Shown here: in pieces, positions 20,376-30,235 of the stretch
Layout: each line of letters begins with the position of its first letter
Numbering within the stretch: position 1 is the first letter of the stretch
Origin: Massilia sp. H-1
GTDB taxonomy: Bacteria; Pseudomonadota; Gammaproteobacteria; Burkholderiales; Burkholderiaceae_D
DNA length: 64,000 bases
Assembly: GCA_024703915.1 (NCBI GenBank)
Contig: CP087969.1
Span: 992,001-1,056,000 of the forward strand
Direction of reading: 5' to 3'
Translations under genes and position numbers: made by a program
Notes under the pieces: model-generated
Seen by the model: only the letters and a program-made list of their open reading frames with translations
Told to the model about the DNA's origin: nothing
The model's database searches: none

Positions 20376-21695
20376 TGAACGCCCGATTTGACACTCACGC
20401 TGAACAACTGACCGAGCGCGGACTGCTGCGCTTCATCACCATCGCTCCGTCGACGACGGCAAGAGCACCCTGATCGGCCGCCTGCTGTTCGACAGCAAAG
20501 GCATCTTCGCCGACCAGCTGGACGCCATGTCGCGCTCCAAGCACAAGCGCACCGTGGGCGACACGGTCGACCTGTCGCTGCTGACTGACGGCCTGGAAGC
20601 CGAACGCGAACAGGGCATCACGATCGACGTGGCCTACCGCTACTTCGCCACGCCGAAACGCAAGTTCATCATCGCCGACACCCCGGGCCACGAGCAGTAC
20701 ACCCGCAACATGGTGACGGGCGCCTCGACCGCGGACGCGGTGATCATCCTGATCGACGTTTCCAAGGTCAAGCTGCGTGAAGACGGCGGCGTCGACCTGC
20801 TGATCCAGACCAAGCGCCATTCGACCATCGCCCACCTGCTGCAGATCGAGCACGTGATCGTCGCGGTCAACAAGATGGACCTGATCGGCTACGACGAAAC
20901 GATCTACAAGCGCATCGTGAAGGCGTACCAGGAGTTCGCCGCCACGCTCGGCCTGAAAGACATCACCCCGATTCCGCTGTCGGCCCTGACCGGCGACAAC
21001 GTCGTCGACAAGAGCGACAAGCTGGCCTGGTACCAGGGCCCGACCCTGATCGAGCTGCTCGAATCGCTGTCAGTCTACGACGAATCGCACCACGCGCCGT
21101 TCCGCTTCCCGGTCCAGCTGGTGGCGCGCCACAACGGCCACGAAGCGAACGACTTCCGCGGCTACATGGGCCGCATCGAAGCAGGCAAAGTCAGCGTCGG
21201 CGACAAGCTGGTGGTGCAGCCTTCGGGCCAGAGCGCCACCGTCAAGGACATCGTCACCCTGGAAGGCTCGCACCAGTCGGCCGTCGTGGGCCAGTCGGTC
21301 ACGATCCTGCTCGACGAATACCTCGACATCTCGCGCGGCGACCTGCTGGCCGGTGCCGATCAGCTAAGCCACCCTGCTCAAGAGCGTCACCGCAGACGTA
21401 TGCTGGATGTCGGATGAACCGCTCGACCTGCGCCGCAAGTACTGGATCAAGCACGGCACCAAGCAGACCGCCGCCAAGATCACGGCCATCGATACCCTGC
21501 TCGACATCAATACCCAGGAGCGCCACCCGGCCCAGGGCTTAAAATTGAACGATATCGCGCGCATTTCGCTCAACGTGCAGCAGCCGCTGGCTGCCGACGC
21601 CTATGCCGACATCCGCGCCACCGGCGCCTTCATCCTGATCGATGAAGTCACGCACCAGACCGTCGCCGCCAAGCATGATCCGGATCGGCGCCTAA
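20375..21695 (+). CDS. cysN: sulfate adenylyltransferase subunit 1 (GTPase)
   Basis: GTPase subunit that drives APS synthesis. EF-Tu-like G domain: VDDGKSTLIGRLL (after repair near 20447), EQGITIDVAYRYF, ADTPGHEQYTRNM, VNKMDLIG, SALTGDNV; then beta-barrel domains. No C-terminal APS kinase is fused. Breaks near 20447, 21363-21368 (GCTAAGC) and 21668-21674 (GCCAAGC before ATGATCCGG), the latter two GCCGGC-type; repair gives VAAGMIRIGA with TAA at 21693-21695. About 438 residues. Confidence 0.93.
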
Positions 21696-21705
21696 GGAGA
21701 GCAGC

Positions 21706-22470
21706 ATGGCAGCACTCGGCAAAGTCTATCTGATCGGCGCCACCCCCGGCGCCCAGGACCTGATCACCCTGCGCGGCGCACGCCTGCTGGCGCAAGCCGG
21801 CGTCGTGCTGCACGACGCGCTGGTGACCGACGAGATGCTGGAACTGTGCCCGCAAGCCGAGAAAATCCTGGTCGGCAAACGCTGCGGCCAGCTCTCGACG
21901 GCGCAACAGTTCATCAACAAGCAGATGGTCGACAACGCCAAGAAGCACGCGATCGTCGTGCGCCTGAAGGGCGGCGATCCGATGCTGTTCGGCCGCGCCG
22001 ACGAAGAATTGCGCGCGCTCTGAAGAAGCCTAAGCATCGAAGTCGAAGTCGTACCCGGCATCACCACGGCGGTGGCGGCGGCGGCGGCAACGAAACAGCC
22101 GCTGACCAAGCGCGGCGTGGCACGCAGCGTCGCCTTCTTCACGTCCAGCACCGCGCCGGAACACGCCGACCATGCCGCCATTCCCGACACCGACACGCTG
22201 GTGCAGTACATGGGCGGGCGCGAAGCGATCGTCACGGCCCAGCGCATGCTGGACCAGGGCTTGGCGCCCCGGACACGCCGGTGGTCGTCATTGAAAACTG
22301 CAGCCTAGCCGGATCAGCGCGTCATGCGCCTGACGCTGGCCACGCTGGCACACGGTCTGGGTCCTTCCCACGGCCCCGTGCTGGTGATGCTGGGCGACGC
22401 CATGAAGATGCGCGACAAGCAGGCTGCGGACGCTTGCGCTGTCGAAGTAGCGTCACGCCTGAGCGCCTGA
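21706..22470 (+). CDS. cobA: uroporphyrinogen-III C-methyltransferase
   Basis: SUMT: methylates uroporphyrinogen III twice to precorrin-2, the entry to siroheme, the cofactor of CysI encoded 3.6 kb upstream in the same direction. KVYLIGATPGAQDLITLRGARLL, VVRLKGGDPMLFGRADEEL, VVPGITTAVAAAAATKQPLT and VQYMGGREAI identify it. Starts 10 bases after cysN. Breaks at about 22020, 22033-22040 (GCCTAAGC; repaired EEAGIEVEVVPG), 22270 and 22304-22311 (GCCTAGCC). About 253 residues. The dehydrogenase/ferrochelatase step is not in this block; cbiX at 32985 is a candidate. Confidence 0.92.
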
Positions 22471-22547
22471 GCAGACAAGACCTTCCGGATGGGTTAGAGT
22501 TCTGGCAATTGCCAGTCCCTCGAACATGTCTTGATAGAAGGTGAAAA

Positions 22548-22796
22548 ATGCGACTTTCCACAATCGGATCTGCAGCATGCGTCTGTCTTGCAGCGCTCCT
22601 GACGGGATGCCTGGCGACGCAGGCGCAGGCACTCATGCCTCAGGCTGGCGCCGCCGCCAACCCGAATGCGAATTGCTACCTGCTCCCGGCAGGCTATGAT
22701 CCGATGGAAGCCGAACCCAGAGCCTGCCCGGCGAACCATGTGTGGGCGACCGGGAATCAGGGGCGCTACCAGTGCTGCAAGAAGCCGCCGGTCTAA
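22548..22796 (+). CDS. small lipoprotein, unknown function
   Basis: 82 residues with a signal peptide and lipobox LLTGC (Cys at residue 21). The mature part has four more Cys (NCYLL, RACPAN, QCCKK), suggesting disulfides outside the cytoplasm. Family not recognised. No frame damage. Confidence 0.7.
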   Translation: MRLSTIGSAACVCLAALLTGCLATQAQALMPQAGAAANPNANCYLLPAGYDPMEAEPRACPANHVWATGNQGRYQCCKKPPV

Positions 22797-22815
22797 GGCC
22801 CGTCGGCGCGGCGCT

Positions 22816-23223
22816 TCAAAAGCGCCGGTCGTGATCGGCGATTTCCCATTGCAAGCGGTCCGCGCTGGCATACGTTTCTGACGCGATCCGGGACAGGCGG
22901 GCGAATGCCCGCTGCATCCGCCCACTGAGGCCGGACACGCGCATGCCAGCCAGCTGGCAGCGAATGGTGCGAATATCGTCCTTGAGCCCGCGCAGCTCGT
23001 CGCGCAGCAGAAAATCGGCGTCGATCGCTTCGTCCGCGCCACCCTCGTTCATGCTGGCGCGCAGGGTGTTGATGCGGCCGCCCATGCAGGCCAGCCGGTC
23101 GGCCACGCGGTCGAGCCGCATGGCGCAGCGCCGCTCGGCCCCCAAAACCACCAGATACTCTTGCACGCGCCGCAAGGCTTCCATGAACAGTCTGACGGGT
23201 TCGCTTGTCATGATCGTGGCCAT
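22816..23223 (-). CDS. hypothetical helical protein
   Basis: Up to 135 residues, Arg/Leu-rich and mostly helical by composition (LFMEALRRVQEYLVVLGAE, LLRDELRGLKDDIRTIRCQ). No signal peptide or domain recognised. An internal Met at residue 6 is an alternative start. Convergent with the small lipoprotein gene. Confidence 0.5.
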   Translation of the reverse strand: MATIMTSEPVRLFMEALRRVQEYLVVLGAERRCAMRLDRVADRLACMGGRINTLRASMNEGGADEAIDADFLLRDELRGLKDDIRTIRCQLAGMRVSGLSGRMQRAFARLSRIASETYASADRLQWEIADHDRRF

Positions 23224-23317
23224 TTCGCTCGCAAAAAGGATCAGGAAAGTCTGGTCCCAATCACGGCGACGGTCAAACGTGCGCCCCCGTCAGGCACTGA
23301 TCCAAAACAAACCCGCC

Positions 23318-24881
23318 TCACTTTTCGGCAGGAAGCGCCAGCGCAAGGGCCACGTCGTCCCAGCCGACATACTTGAAGTTCTGCGGACCGTCCGGCATGC
23401 GCTTGTAGCCGTCCTGGATCACCAGCATGCCGCGGCTGAACGCGCCGCCGAGGTTCCTGGCCGTCACGTCCAGGCCATCGGTCTCGGAGGTGCCGTCGAT
23501 GCTTAAGCGCTCAGGTTGAAGCCGACCTTGAAGCGGCCCCGCACCCGGAACGGCGCGGCCGCGTCCAGCACCACATAACTGCTGTCGCCCTGGCTCGACA
23601 CGATCAGGTAGGACGCCTGGCCGCCGTCATACACGGCCAGCCCTTCGACATCGGCGCGCAAATCCTTGCCGACCGCGAGCACCATGCTCAGGCTGGCTTA
23701 GCTGGCTGGCCGGCGCCGCCAGCGTCCAGATGCCGCGCTTTTCTTCGCCGATGAACAGGCGCTCGCTGCGGTCGTCGGCGACGCAGCCTTCGGGCTGGGT
23801 GGCGACCTTGAAGCTGCGCGCCAGACTGGCCGCGAACACAGCCGGCGCGGCGTTCGATCCGGTACTGGCGGAAGGCGCCACCCTTGTCGTTGACGATCAC
23901 TTCCAGCCCAGCCGGCAAGCGGCTGGAACAGGCAGATGCCGTAGATCTGGCCGAAGCCGGTGGCAAAGCGGGTCAGCTCGGCCACCGTGCTTAGGCCGCG
24001 TCGATCCCGTACAGCACCACCACGTTGTCGTCGCGCTGGCTGGCCACCGCCAGATCGACGGCATCGCTCCCGAAACGCACGCCCTGGCGCAGATCGACAT
24101 TATTGAGGCGGCCGGAATCGAGGAACTGGGTCTGGCGGCCCGCCGTGTCGTACACCATCAGGCCTTGCTTCTTGTTGGTGCCGAGCACGCGCGAGCGGGC
24201 CGGATCGGATGCGTGCACCCAGATCGCCGGATCGTCGGCCACGTCGCCCAGCCTGGCCACCGGCTCGGTCTGGACGCGCGGCTCGACCACGGCGATGGGC
24301 GCGGCAATGGCGCCACGCGCCCGGCCGACCGCCCTTGAGCAGGGTGCGCTTGGGCGTCGCCTCGCTGTCGGCCTCGTAGGCCCAGGTGCCGACGCCCCCT
24401 TCCCGGACGTACAGGGTGTGGGCGGCATCGTCCACGCTGCACTGGCTTAAGCATCGACCGGCAAGCTGAGTTTGCGCACGAGACGCGCGCCGTCGGCCTG
24501 CAGCAGCCATTGCTCGGCCTGCCCATCCTTGCTTAGAGCGATGAAGGCGAAATCGAGCCCCTGCCGGTCGCGGAACAGGCAGGCGCTCTCGACCCCGAAG
24601 TTCTGGACCGGCAGCGTGGCCATGCGCTCCAGCGCGCCGCGCGCGCCGTCCACCCGCACCGGTTGCACGTGCTGGGTGGCGGAATCGATCACGAGGGCGA
24701 GGCCCGGCCGCACATCAAGCTGTTTGGCGCGCAGGGGCAGTTCGATGACTTGCTTGCCTGCGCCGTCCAGCAGCACGAGCGCCGTTTTGTCGAGCCGGAG
24801 CTGGGCATCGCCCGCTGCAGCGTACTGCATTGCCAGCATCAGCAGCATGGCCGTGCCGGTCTTTGTCATTGGAGGTCGCAT
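23318..24881 (-). CDS. beta-propeller phytase
   Basis: Secreted Ca-dependent phosphatase that releases phosphate from phytate. Signal peptide MTKTGTAMLLMLAMQYAAAG. The first roughly 170 residues look like a weak, partial propeller; the second part holds the typical BPP segments DDPAIWVHASDPARSRVLGTNKK (split over strands), GLMVYDTAGRQ, NNVDLRQ, GIDAA, PEGCVADDRSERLFIGEEKRGIW, DVEGLAVYDGG, GTSETDGLDVTARNLG and FSRGMLVIQDGYKRMP. GCCGGC-type breaks at 23502-23508, 23694-23699, 23840 and 23910 (extra base beside intact GCCGGC), 23990-23995 and 24447-24454. About 520 residues. Separated from the receptor stop by one base. Confidence 0.88.
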
Positions 24882-24882
24882 A

Positions 24883-27429
24883 TCAGAAAAGGTTCGCTTT
24901 CAGGCTGAGTTTATAGGTGCGGCCGTACTGTTCATTCTGCATGTTGTAGGCCTTGCTGCCCTGGTAGACATAATATTTTTCATTGTTCAGATTGATCCCC
25001 TCGAACACGACTTGCAGCTTTTTGCTGAGCTGGTAGCCGAACGAGAAATCGATCTGGCGCTGGCCATCGACATAAGCGTCGGCCGAGGCGTCGAGAATGT
25101 CGCTGCCCACCTGCAGCAGGTAATTCGACTTCTGATTGAGCGCCAGGCGTGTGCTGACCGGCCCGTTTTCGTAGCCGAGCATCAGGTTGAAGATCTGCTT
25201 CGACTGTCCCGGCAGACGGATCGTGCGGCTCAGCACGCGGTTGCTGGCGATGTCGAAGCGGCTGATGTCGGCGCGGGCGCTGCTGACGCTGGCGTTGGCG
25301 CCGACAATCAGGCCGTTCCACGGCGCCAAGCAGCATGCGCAGCGCGTGCGAGTACGACAGTTCGACACCGTGCACGCGCGCCTGGTCGCCATTGGCGTAA
25401 CTGACCGCCGACGTGTAGCTCAGCCCAGGCTCCGGTGCTTAAGCCAGATCGGTCGTGTAGGTGAAGTCCTTGATGTCCTTCGCATACAGGTAGGCCGAGA
25501 GCGCGCCGTTCGAGCCGAGCCTGTGCTCCACGCCCAGATCCAGATTGGACGAGGTGAGCGGCTTGAGGGCGGGATTGCCGATCACCGCTTCCGTGCTGCT
25601 GTTCAGGCTGACGCCGGGCGCCAGCTGGCTGAAGTTGGCACGCACCAGGGAATTGCTCCAGGCGGCCCGCAGGCTCGTGTGCGCATCGACATCGTAGCGC
25701 AGCTGCAGGGTCGGCAGCCAGTCAGAATAGGCATTCGTGCTGGCGACGGGACGCATGCCGCCGCTGCTGGTTTCGAAAGCCTAGCCGTATCGAAGCGGGT
25801 GCGTTCATTGCGCACGCCAAGCCAGCAGGCGCCACTGGCCGATGTCGGCCCCGGCCTGCAGGTAGCTAAGCATCGATGTCTTCATGCATCGTGTAATCGT
25901 TGATGGCCGAGGCGGGGCCCAGCAGCGCGCCGGCGCGCGGCAAGCCAGCCACGCGCGCGCGGATCGCCTGGGCACTGATGCCGGGGCCGAGGCTGGCGAA
26001 CGGATAGTCGAGCGCGCCTTCGGTGAAGTCGGACAGCACCACGCTGCTTAGCGCCCCAGTAATTCGGGCTGGTGGCGGTCTTGGAGGTGTAGCCCCACTG
26101 ATCGGTGTCATTGTCCTTGGTGCGGCGGCTGAACTTGAAGCCACCCTTGATGTCGAACGAGCCAAGCTGCCGGGTCAGATCGAGCTTGGCATGCCGTTCC
26201 GCATCGCTGCTGTCGCGTGCCTGCAGCGTGATGCCTTGCAGCCGGTACAGCGCCGGGTCGGCCAGCGTGGCCTACCCCCTGCAGCACGGGGCGCCTCGCC
26301 ACCGCGAAAGCGCACGCCGCTAAAGTTGGCGGCGCCGCGGAAACGCGCGTCGTTAATGCTTTCCGGCGTGTCCTCGCTGGCCCGGCTCGCGCCCGCGCTG
26401 GCTGCCAGCTTCCAGTCGTCGAAGCGGGTTTCGCCGCCCAGCACCACGGAACGGATTTCCTGCGTGTACTTGCGCTGGCGCAGGCGCCGCTCGGCGCGCG
26501 CGGTCGTGTCGGTGTCCGGCGCCGCGCTGCCGCCGCCAAAATTCGACAGGGTCAGGCGGTCGCGCACTTCGTCGTCGCTAAAGCGGCTGAGCAAGGTCCG
26601 CAGGTAGAAGGCCTGGCCCGCTTGCGGCCGGTAATCGACATTTACGGCCAGCGCCTTGCGTTCGCGTTCCGGCAAGTAATTGCGAAACTCCAGGTTCGTC
26701 AATTTGCTTAGCCACCCAGCCGCCGCCCGTTTCCACGTCGTCCGAGCCGAACTTGCGCCGCTCCAGGCTCAGGCTAGGCGGCGATCCCGAGCTTTCCATC
26801 GAGGAAGCGGTCGGCCAGCAGCAGGCTGGTGTCGGGGCTGTTGCTGCCCGTGTTTTCATCGTGCCCGAGGCCGGCTTGCAGCGACAGCATCTTGCCCGGC
26901 AAATCGAAGGCCGAAAGCGACCTGACTTCGACCGTGCCGCCCAGCGAACCGGCATCCTGGTCCGGCGTCAGCGTCTTGCTCACTTGCAGCGAGCGCACCA
27001 GGCCTAGCCGGGAGAATGTCGAGCGCGACCGCGCGCCTACCCCGATTCGGGCGACGGCACGGTGGCGCCATTGATGGTGACCGCGTTGTAGTCGGGGCCC
27101 ATGCCGCGCACCACGATATAGCGGCCCTCGCCCTGGTCGCGCTGCACCGCCACGCCCGGCAGGCGGGCCAGCGCTTCGGCCGCGTTCTTGTCCGGCAGGC
27201 CGCCGATGTCGTCGCTGCTGACGACGCTGACGATATTGTCCGCCTTCTGCTGCTGCGCCAGCGCGTGCCGCATGCTCGCGCGCTGTCCGGCCACGACCAC
27301 GGTCTGCACGGGTGGCGCCTGGTCGGCGGTCTCGGTGGCCCAGGCCGTGCCGATGTGCATGATGCCGAAGGCGATCAGGGTCAGGCGCGGCGCCAGGCTG
27401 TTCTGTTGTTGTTTGCTGCGGATGGTCAT
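24883..27429 (-). CDS. TonB-dependent outer-membrane receptor
   Basis: Signal peptide, TonB-box-like VQTVVVAGQR, plug domain (DDIGGLPDKNAAEALARLPGV, YIVVRGMGPDYNAVTING), then a 22-strand barrel ending YKLSLKANLF with C-terminal Phe. Belongs to the large TonB-receptor type common in Caulobacter/Xanthomonas. About 845 residues. Its 3' neighbour is the phytase one base away, so it probably imports an inositol-phosphate product or a metal chelate; this is inference from the pair. Many GCCGGC-type breaks (25440, 25782, 25868, 26046, 26272, 26707, 26775, 27003). Confidence 0.88.
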
Positions 27430-27684
27430 AAGTGGCCCAGGGTTGGATGAGAAAACAGGCCGCAGTCTAGAGTTGCAATATGTCCATTTCGTGACAGCCA
27501 GTAGGCTGCAGGGGCCGTTCAGGCCGCCGTGAGCTCAATTGCCCCCCGTGCCCCGCTGCGGCAGGCGGCCGCCTGAGCTGATCGGACTGTGCGCGGTGAG
27601 CTGATCGCACCCCCGCCTGTCATGGTCCCGTCACAAGTGGCGCTTACTATTGGCAAGCATCACCCTCACCGGAACACCGCCGCC
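27430..27684. other. divergent intergenic region, no gene seen
   Basis: 255 bases between the receptor (-) and the GGDEF-like gene (+). Contains repeated GAGCTGATCG (27574-27583 and 27598-27607), which may be half-sites of a regulator. No ORF with coding character was found. Confidence 0.4.
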
Positions 27685-28616
27685 ATGCTCAGAACCCACC
27701 GCATTCCACTCTTGCTGGCCGGGCTCGCCGCCCTCGCCTGGTTCCTCCTGTTTGCCACCTTCGGTCTGGCCAAGACGGCGCAACAATGGAAGCTGCTCGA
27801 CATCGCCAGCGAGGCGAGCATCGCGCTCATGGCCGGGGCCTGGTTCCTGGTGATCCTGAGCAGCCGCCCGGCCGGGCGCGTGACGACCCTGCTGGCTGGC
27901 TAAGCGGCCTGGCCGGACTGATGCTGGGCGCCTGGGCCGACGTGCTCGACGAATTTTTCGTGATCGCCAAGGGCCAGCACTGGAACCACATCCTGGAAAG
28001 CGGGGCCACGCTGGCTTAAGCATGGCGATCTTCAGCTGCGGCCTGCTGTACTGGCGCCGCGAACAGTTCATGGTCAGCGAGCACCTGCAAAAGCGCGAGC
28101 GCCTGTTCCACGACCACCGCTCCTTCGATCCCCTGACCCAGGTGGCCGATGCCGACTACCTGCGCGAGCAGCTGCGCATCGAGTTCCAGAACGGCGCCCA
28201 CGATTGCAACCTGCTCATGCTCGACATCGACAGCTTCCACCTGGTCAACCGCGACTACGGCCAGCGCGAAGGCGACCGCGTGCTGCAGGCCGTGACCCAC
28301 ACCCTGCTGCTGAACCTGCGCAGCACCGATCTGCTGTGCCGCTATGCTTGGCGACCGCTTCGCCGTGCTGGTGCCCAAGACCGACGCCGACGCGGCGCGC
28401 GCCCTGGCCGAACACCTGCGGCGCGCCGTGGCCAGCCTGCGCCATCACACCCAGCGCACGGGCCAGCCGATCCAGGTCAGCATGCGCTACGCGGCGCGCA
28501 GCGTCGACGCCGATCCGCGCCAGCTGCTCAAGGAATTGAACCGTGCGCTGGAACGCCGCATGTCCGCGCTGGAACCGGCCACCGACAGCGCGCTGCACGC
28601 CGCACGGCGCGCGTGA
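27685..28616 (+). CDS. membrane protein with degenerate GGDEF domain
   Basis: About 310 residues. Four hydrophobic segments (LLLAGLAALAWFLLFATFGLA, ASIALMAGAWFLVILSS, LAGLMLGAWADV, MAIFSCGLLYWRR) precede a GGDEF-like domain (FDPLTQVADADYLREQL, LMLDIDSFHLVNRDYGQREGDRVLQ). At the signature the repaired frame reads CRYAGDRFAVLVP: AGDRF instead of GG(D/E)EF, so cyclase activity is unlikely; it may bind GTP or c-di-GMP or be purely structural. Breaks at 27898-27904 and 28015-28022 (GCTTAAGC) and 28347, all GCCGGC-type. The stop overlaps the next gene as GTGA. Confidence 0.78.
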
Positions 28617-29626
28617 GCGTCATCCGCCACGCGGGCGAGGCTTGCATTCCGGGCCAGCACCAGCCAGCCCTCGCCCTCGACTTCGCGCTGGGGCGCGATC
28701 TGACGGCGCGCCAGGTCGCCATGCCGCAGCAGCGGCCTGGCCGAGCCGGACCTGGCGGGGGCGATCACGCCGCTCCACTACCTGCAGCTGCTGGCCAACG
28801 TGGCCGCTTCGGCCTGAAAAGCGCCGACACCAGCTTCCTGCTGGGCCAGCAACTGCTGCCCGGGCACTACGGCGCCCTCAGCCACGCCCTGCTGCACGCG
28901 GCCTCCCTGCGCGAGGCGCTCGGGCTGCTGGTGCGCCACCAGCTGGACCTGTGCCCCCTGCTGGCGCCCCATCTGTGCGAAGAAGGCGATCTGGCGGTGC
29001 TGTACTGGACCGACAGCGCCGGCTGCGGCCAGCAGCGCGGCTTCGTGGTGGAGATGCACATGAGCGCGGTCAAAGCCATGTGCCGCTGGCTGGCCGGCGA
29101 GGCGCTGCCGTGGCGCTTCTGCTTCAATCGCACCCAGCCGCGCCACACCGAGCAGCACGAGGTGCACCTGGGGCCCGCAGCTGCGCTTCAACTGCCAGCT
29201 GGACGCCATGCTGATCGACGCCGCCTGGCTGGACCGGCCCTGGCCGCGCGCCAACCCGGTCGCCGCGCGCCGCGGCTTAAGCATCGCGCCCGCGCGCGGC
29301 TTCCTGGTGGCCGTCTACGATTACCTGATCGCCCACATCCGCTGCGCTCCCACGCTCGAGCAGACCGCGGCCGCCTTCGGGGTCAGCCCGGCCACCCTGG
29401 AAGCGCCATCTGGCCCAGCACGGCAGCCACTTCCAGGCCGAGCTCGACCAGGCGCGCGCACGTGGCGCTGCGCCTGTTCCAGCGCGGCTGCGACAACGAC
29501 GCGGTCGCGCGCCACCTCGGCTTTCATGATGCGAACAATTTCCGCCGTTCATTCAAACGCTGGACCGGACTGACCCCGATGTTGTTGCGCGAAAACTTGG
29601 CCGCATACCGCTTGCAATCGCGCTGA
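28613..29626 (+). CDS. AraC-family transcriptional regulator
   Basis: Arabinose_bd-type N-terminal domain (LPGHYGALSHALLHAASLREAL, typical of the OruR/ArgR-like AraC subgroup) and a C-terminal AraC HTH (CAPTLEQTAAAFGVSPATLKRHL, AVARHLGFHDANNFRRSFKRWTGLTP). GTG start overlapping the GGDEF-like stop indicates translational coupling. Breaks near 28735, 28803, 29180, 29275-29282 (GCTTAAGC) and 29403. Two GCCGGC sites (29018, 29093) read intact and in frame. About 335 residues. Confidence 0.85.
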   Translation: MSVIRHAGEACIPGQHQPALALDFALGRDLTARQVAMPQQRPGRAGPGGGDHAAPLPAAAGQRGRFGLKSADTSFLLGQQLLPGHYGALSHALLHAASLREALGLLVRHQLDLCPLLAPHLCEEGDLAVLYWTDSAGCGQQRGFVVEMHMSAVKAMCRWLAGEALPWRFCFNRTQPRHTEQHEVHLGPAAALQLPAGRHADRRRLAGPALAARQPGRRAPRLKHRARARLPGGRLRLPDRPHPLRSHARADRGRLRGQPGHPGSAIWPSTAATSRPSSTRRAHVALRLFQRGCDNDAVARHLGFHDANNFRRSFKRWTGLTPMLLRENLAAYRLQSR

Positions 29627-29643
29627 AGTTCCGCCATAATCTA

Positions 29644-29662
29644 AATGAGAATAGTTCTCATT
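29644..29662. promoter_or_regulatory. Fur box upstream of hemP
   Basis: AATGAGAA-TAG-TTCTCATT, a perfect 8-bp inverted repeat around TAG, matching the 7-1-7 Fur consensus with ATGAGAA/TTCTCAT arms. It lies 15-34 bases before the hemP ATG, so Fe-Fur should repress under iron sufficiency. Confidence 0.85.
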
Positions 29663-29677
29663 CATGAAAGGCGAGCA

Positions 29678-29840
29678 ATGCATACCCCCAACCCCGCTCC
29701 TCCCCCGGCCGCCCCCGCGACCGGCGCGGCTGAACAGCCAGGACTTGCTGCGCGAGGCCAAGGCTGTCGAAATTGAACACGATGGAAAGATCTACGAACT
29801 ACGCGTCACCCGGCTCGGCAAGCTGATCCTGACCGCCTGA
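29678..29840 (+). CDS. hemP: HemP family haemin-uptake protein
   Basis: Short protein (about 53 residues) ending IEHDGKIYELRVTRLGKLILTA, the HemP signature. HemP proteins are iron-repressed and support haem/siderophore uptake, in some bacteria as transcription activators. The start at 29678 and the stop at 29838 are in different frames; the shift lies in the C-rich run 29695-29725. Preceded directly by the Fur box. Confidence 0.85.
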
Positions 29841-29911
29841 CCACCCCACAGCCAGCCAGCCGCTTCCCCGCACGCCAGCCAGCCATCCCCCCTACCTCCC
29901 AGGAGCGTTGC

Positions 29912-30229
29912 ATGGCTATCGACTTGGAAAATTCACGCGTCACAGAGTTGGACGGCGTTACGCAGCCGGAATTGCTGGTCTCGAGCGCGCTGCACCTGAT
30001 GTCCCATTACAGCGCCAGCGCTTAGCCAGGCCGCGCCCTGCCTCAAGCTGGCCTCCGTCATCGAACGCCATTTGCGCGCCTGGCCGCACACGGCGGCCTC
30101 AATCCGGTGCTGCGCGCCACCTGCCAGCAGTTGTCGGAACAGTGGGCGGTCGTAGTCGACCAGGCCATGCCGCGTCCGGCGCGGCCTTCGCTGTTCGAAC
30201 GCCTGGTGCCGGGCGCCCGCAGCCACTAG
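29912..30229 (+). CDS. conserved small protein downstream of hemP, unknown function
   Basis: About 105 residues after repairing GCTTAGC at 30019-30025 (a GCCGGC artefact). Helical, with VSSALHLMSHYSAS, LASVIERHLRALAAHGGLNPVLRATCQQLSEQWAVVVDQAM. No signal or membrane segment. AGGAGCG precedes the ATG. The position suggests iron-responsive co-expression with hemP; function not known. Confidence 0.65.
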
Positions 30230-30235
30230 GCTGTT

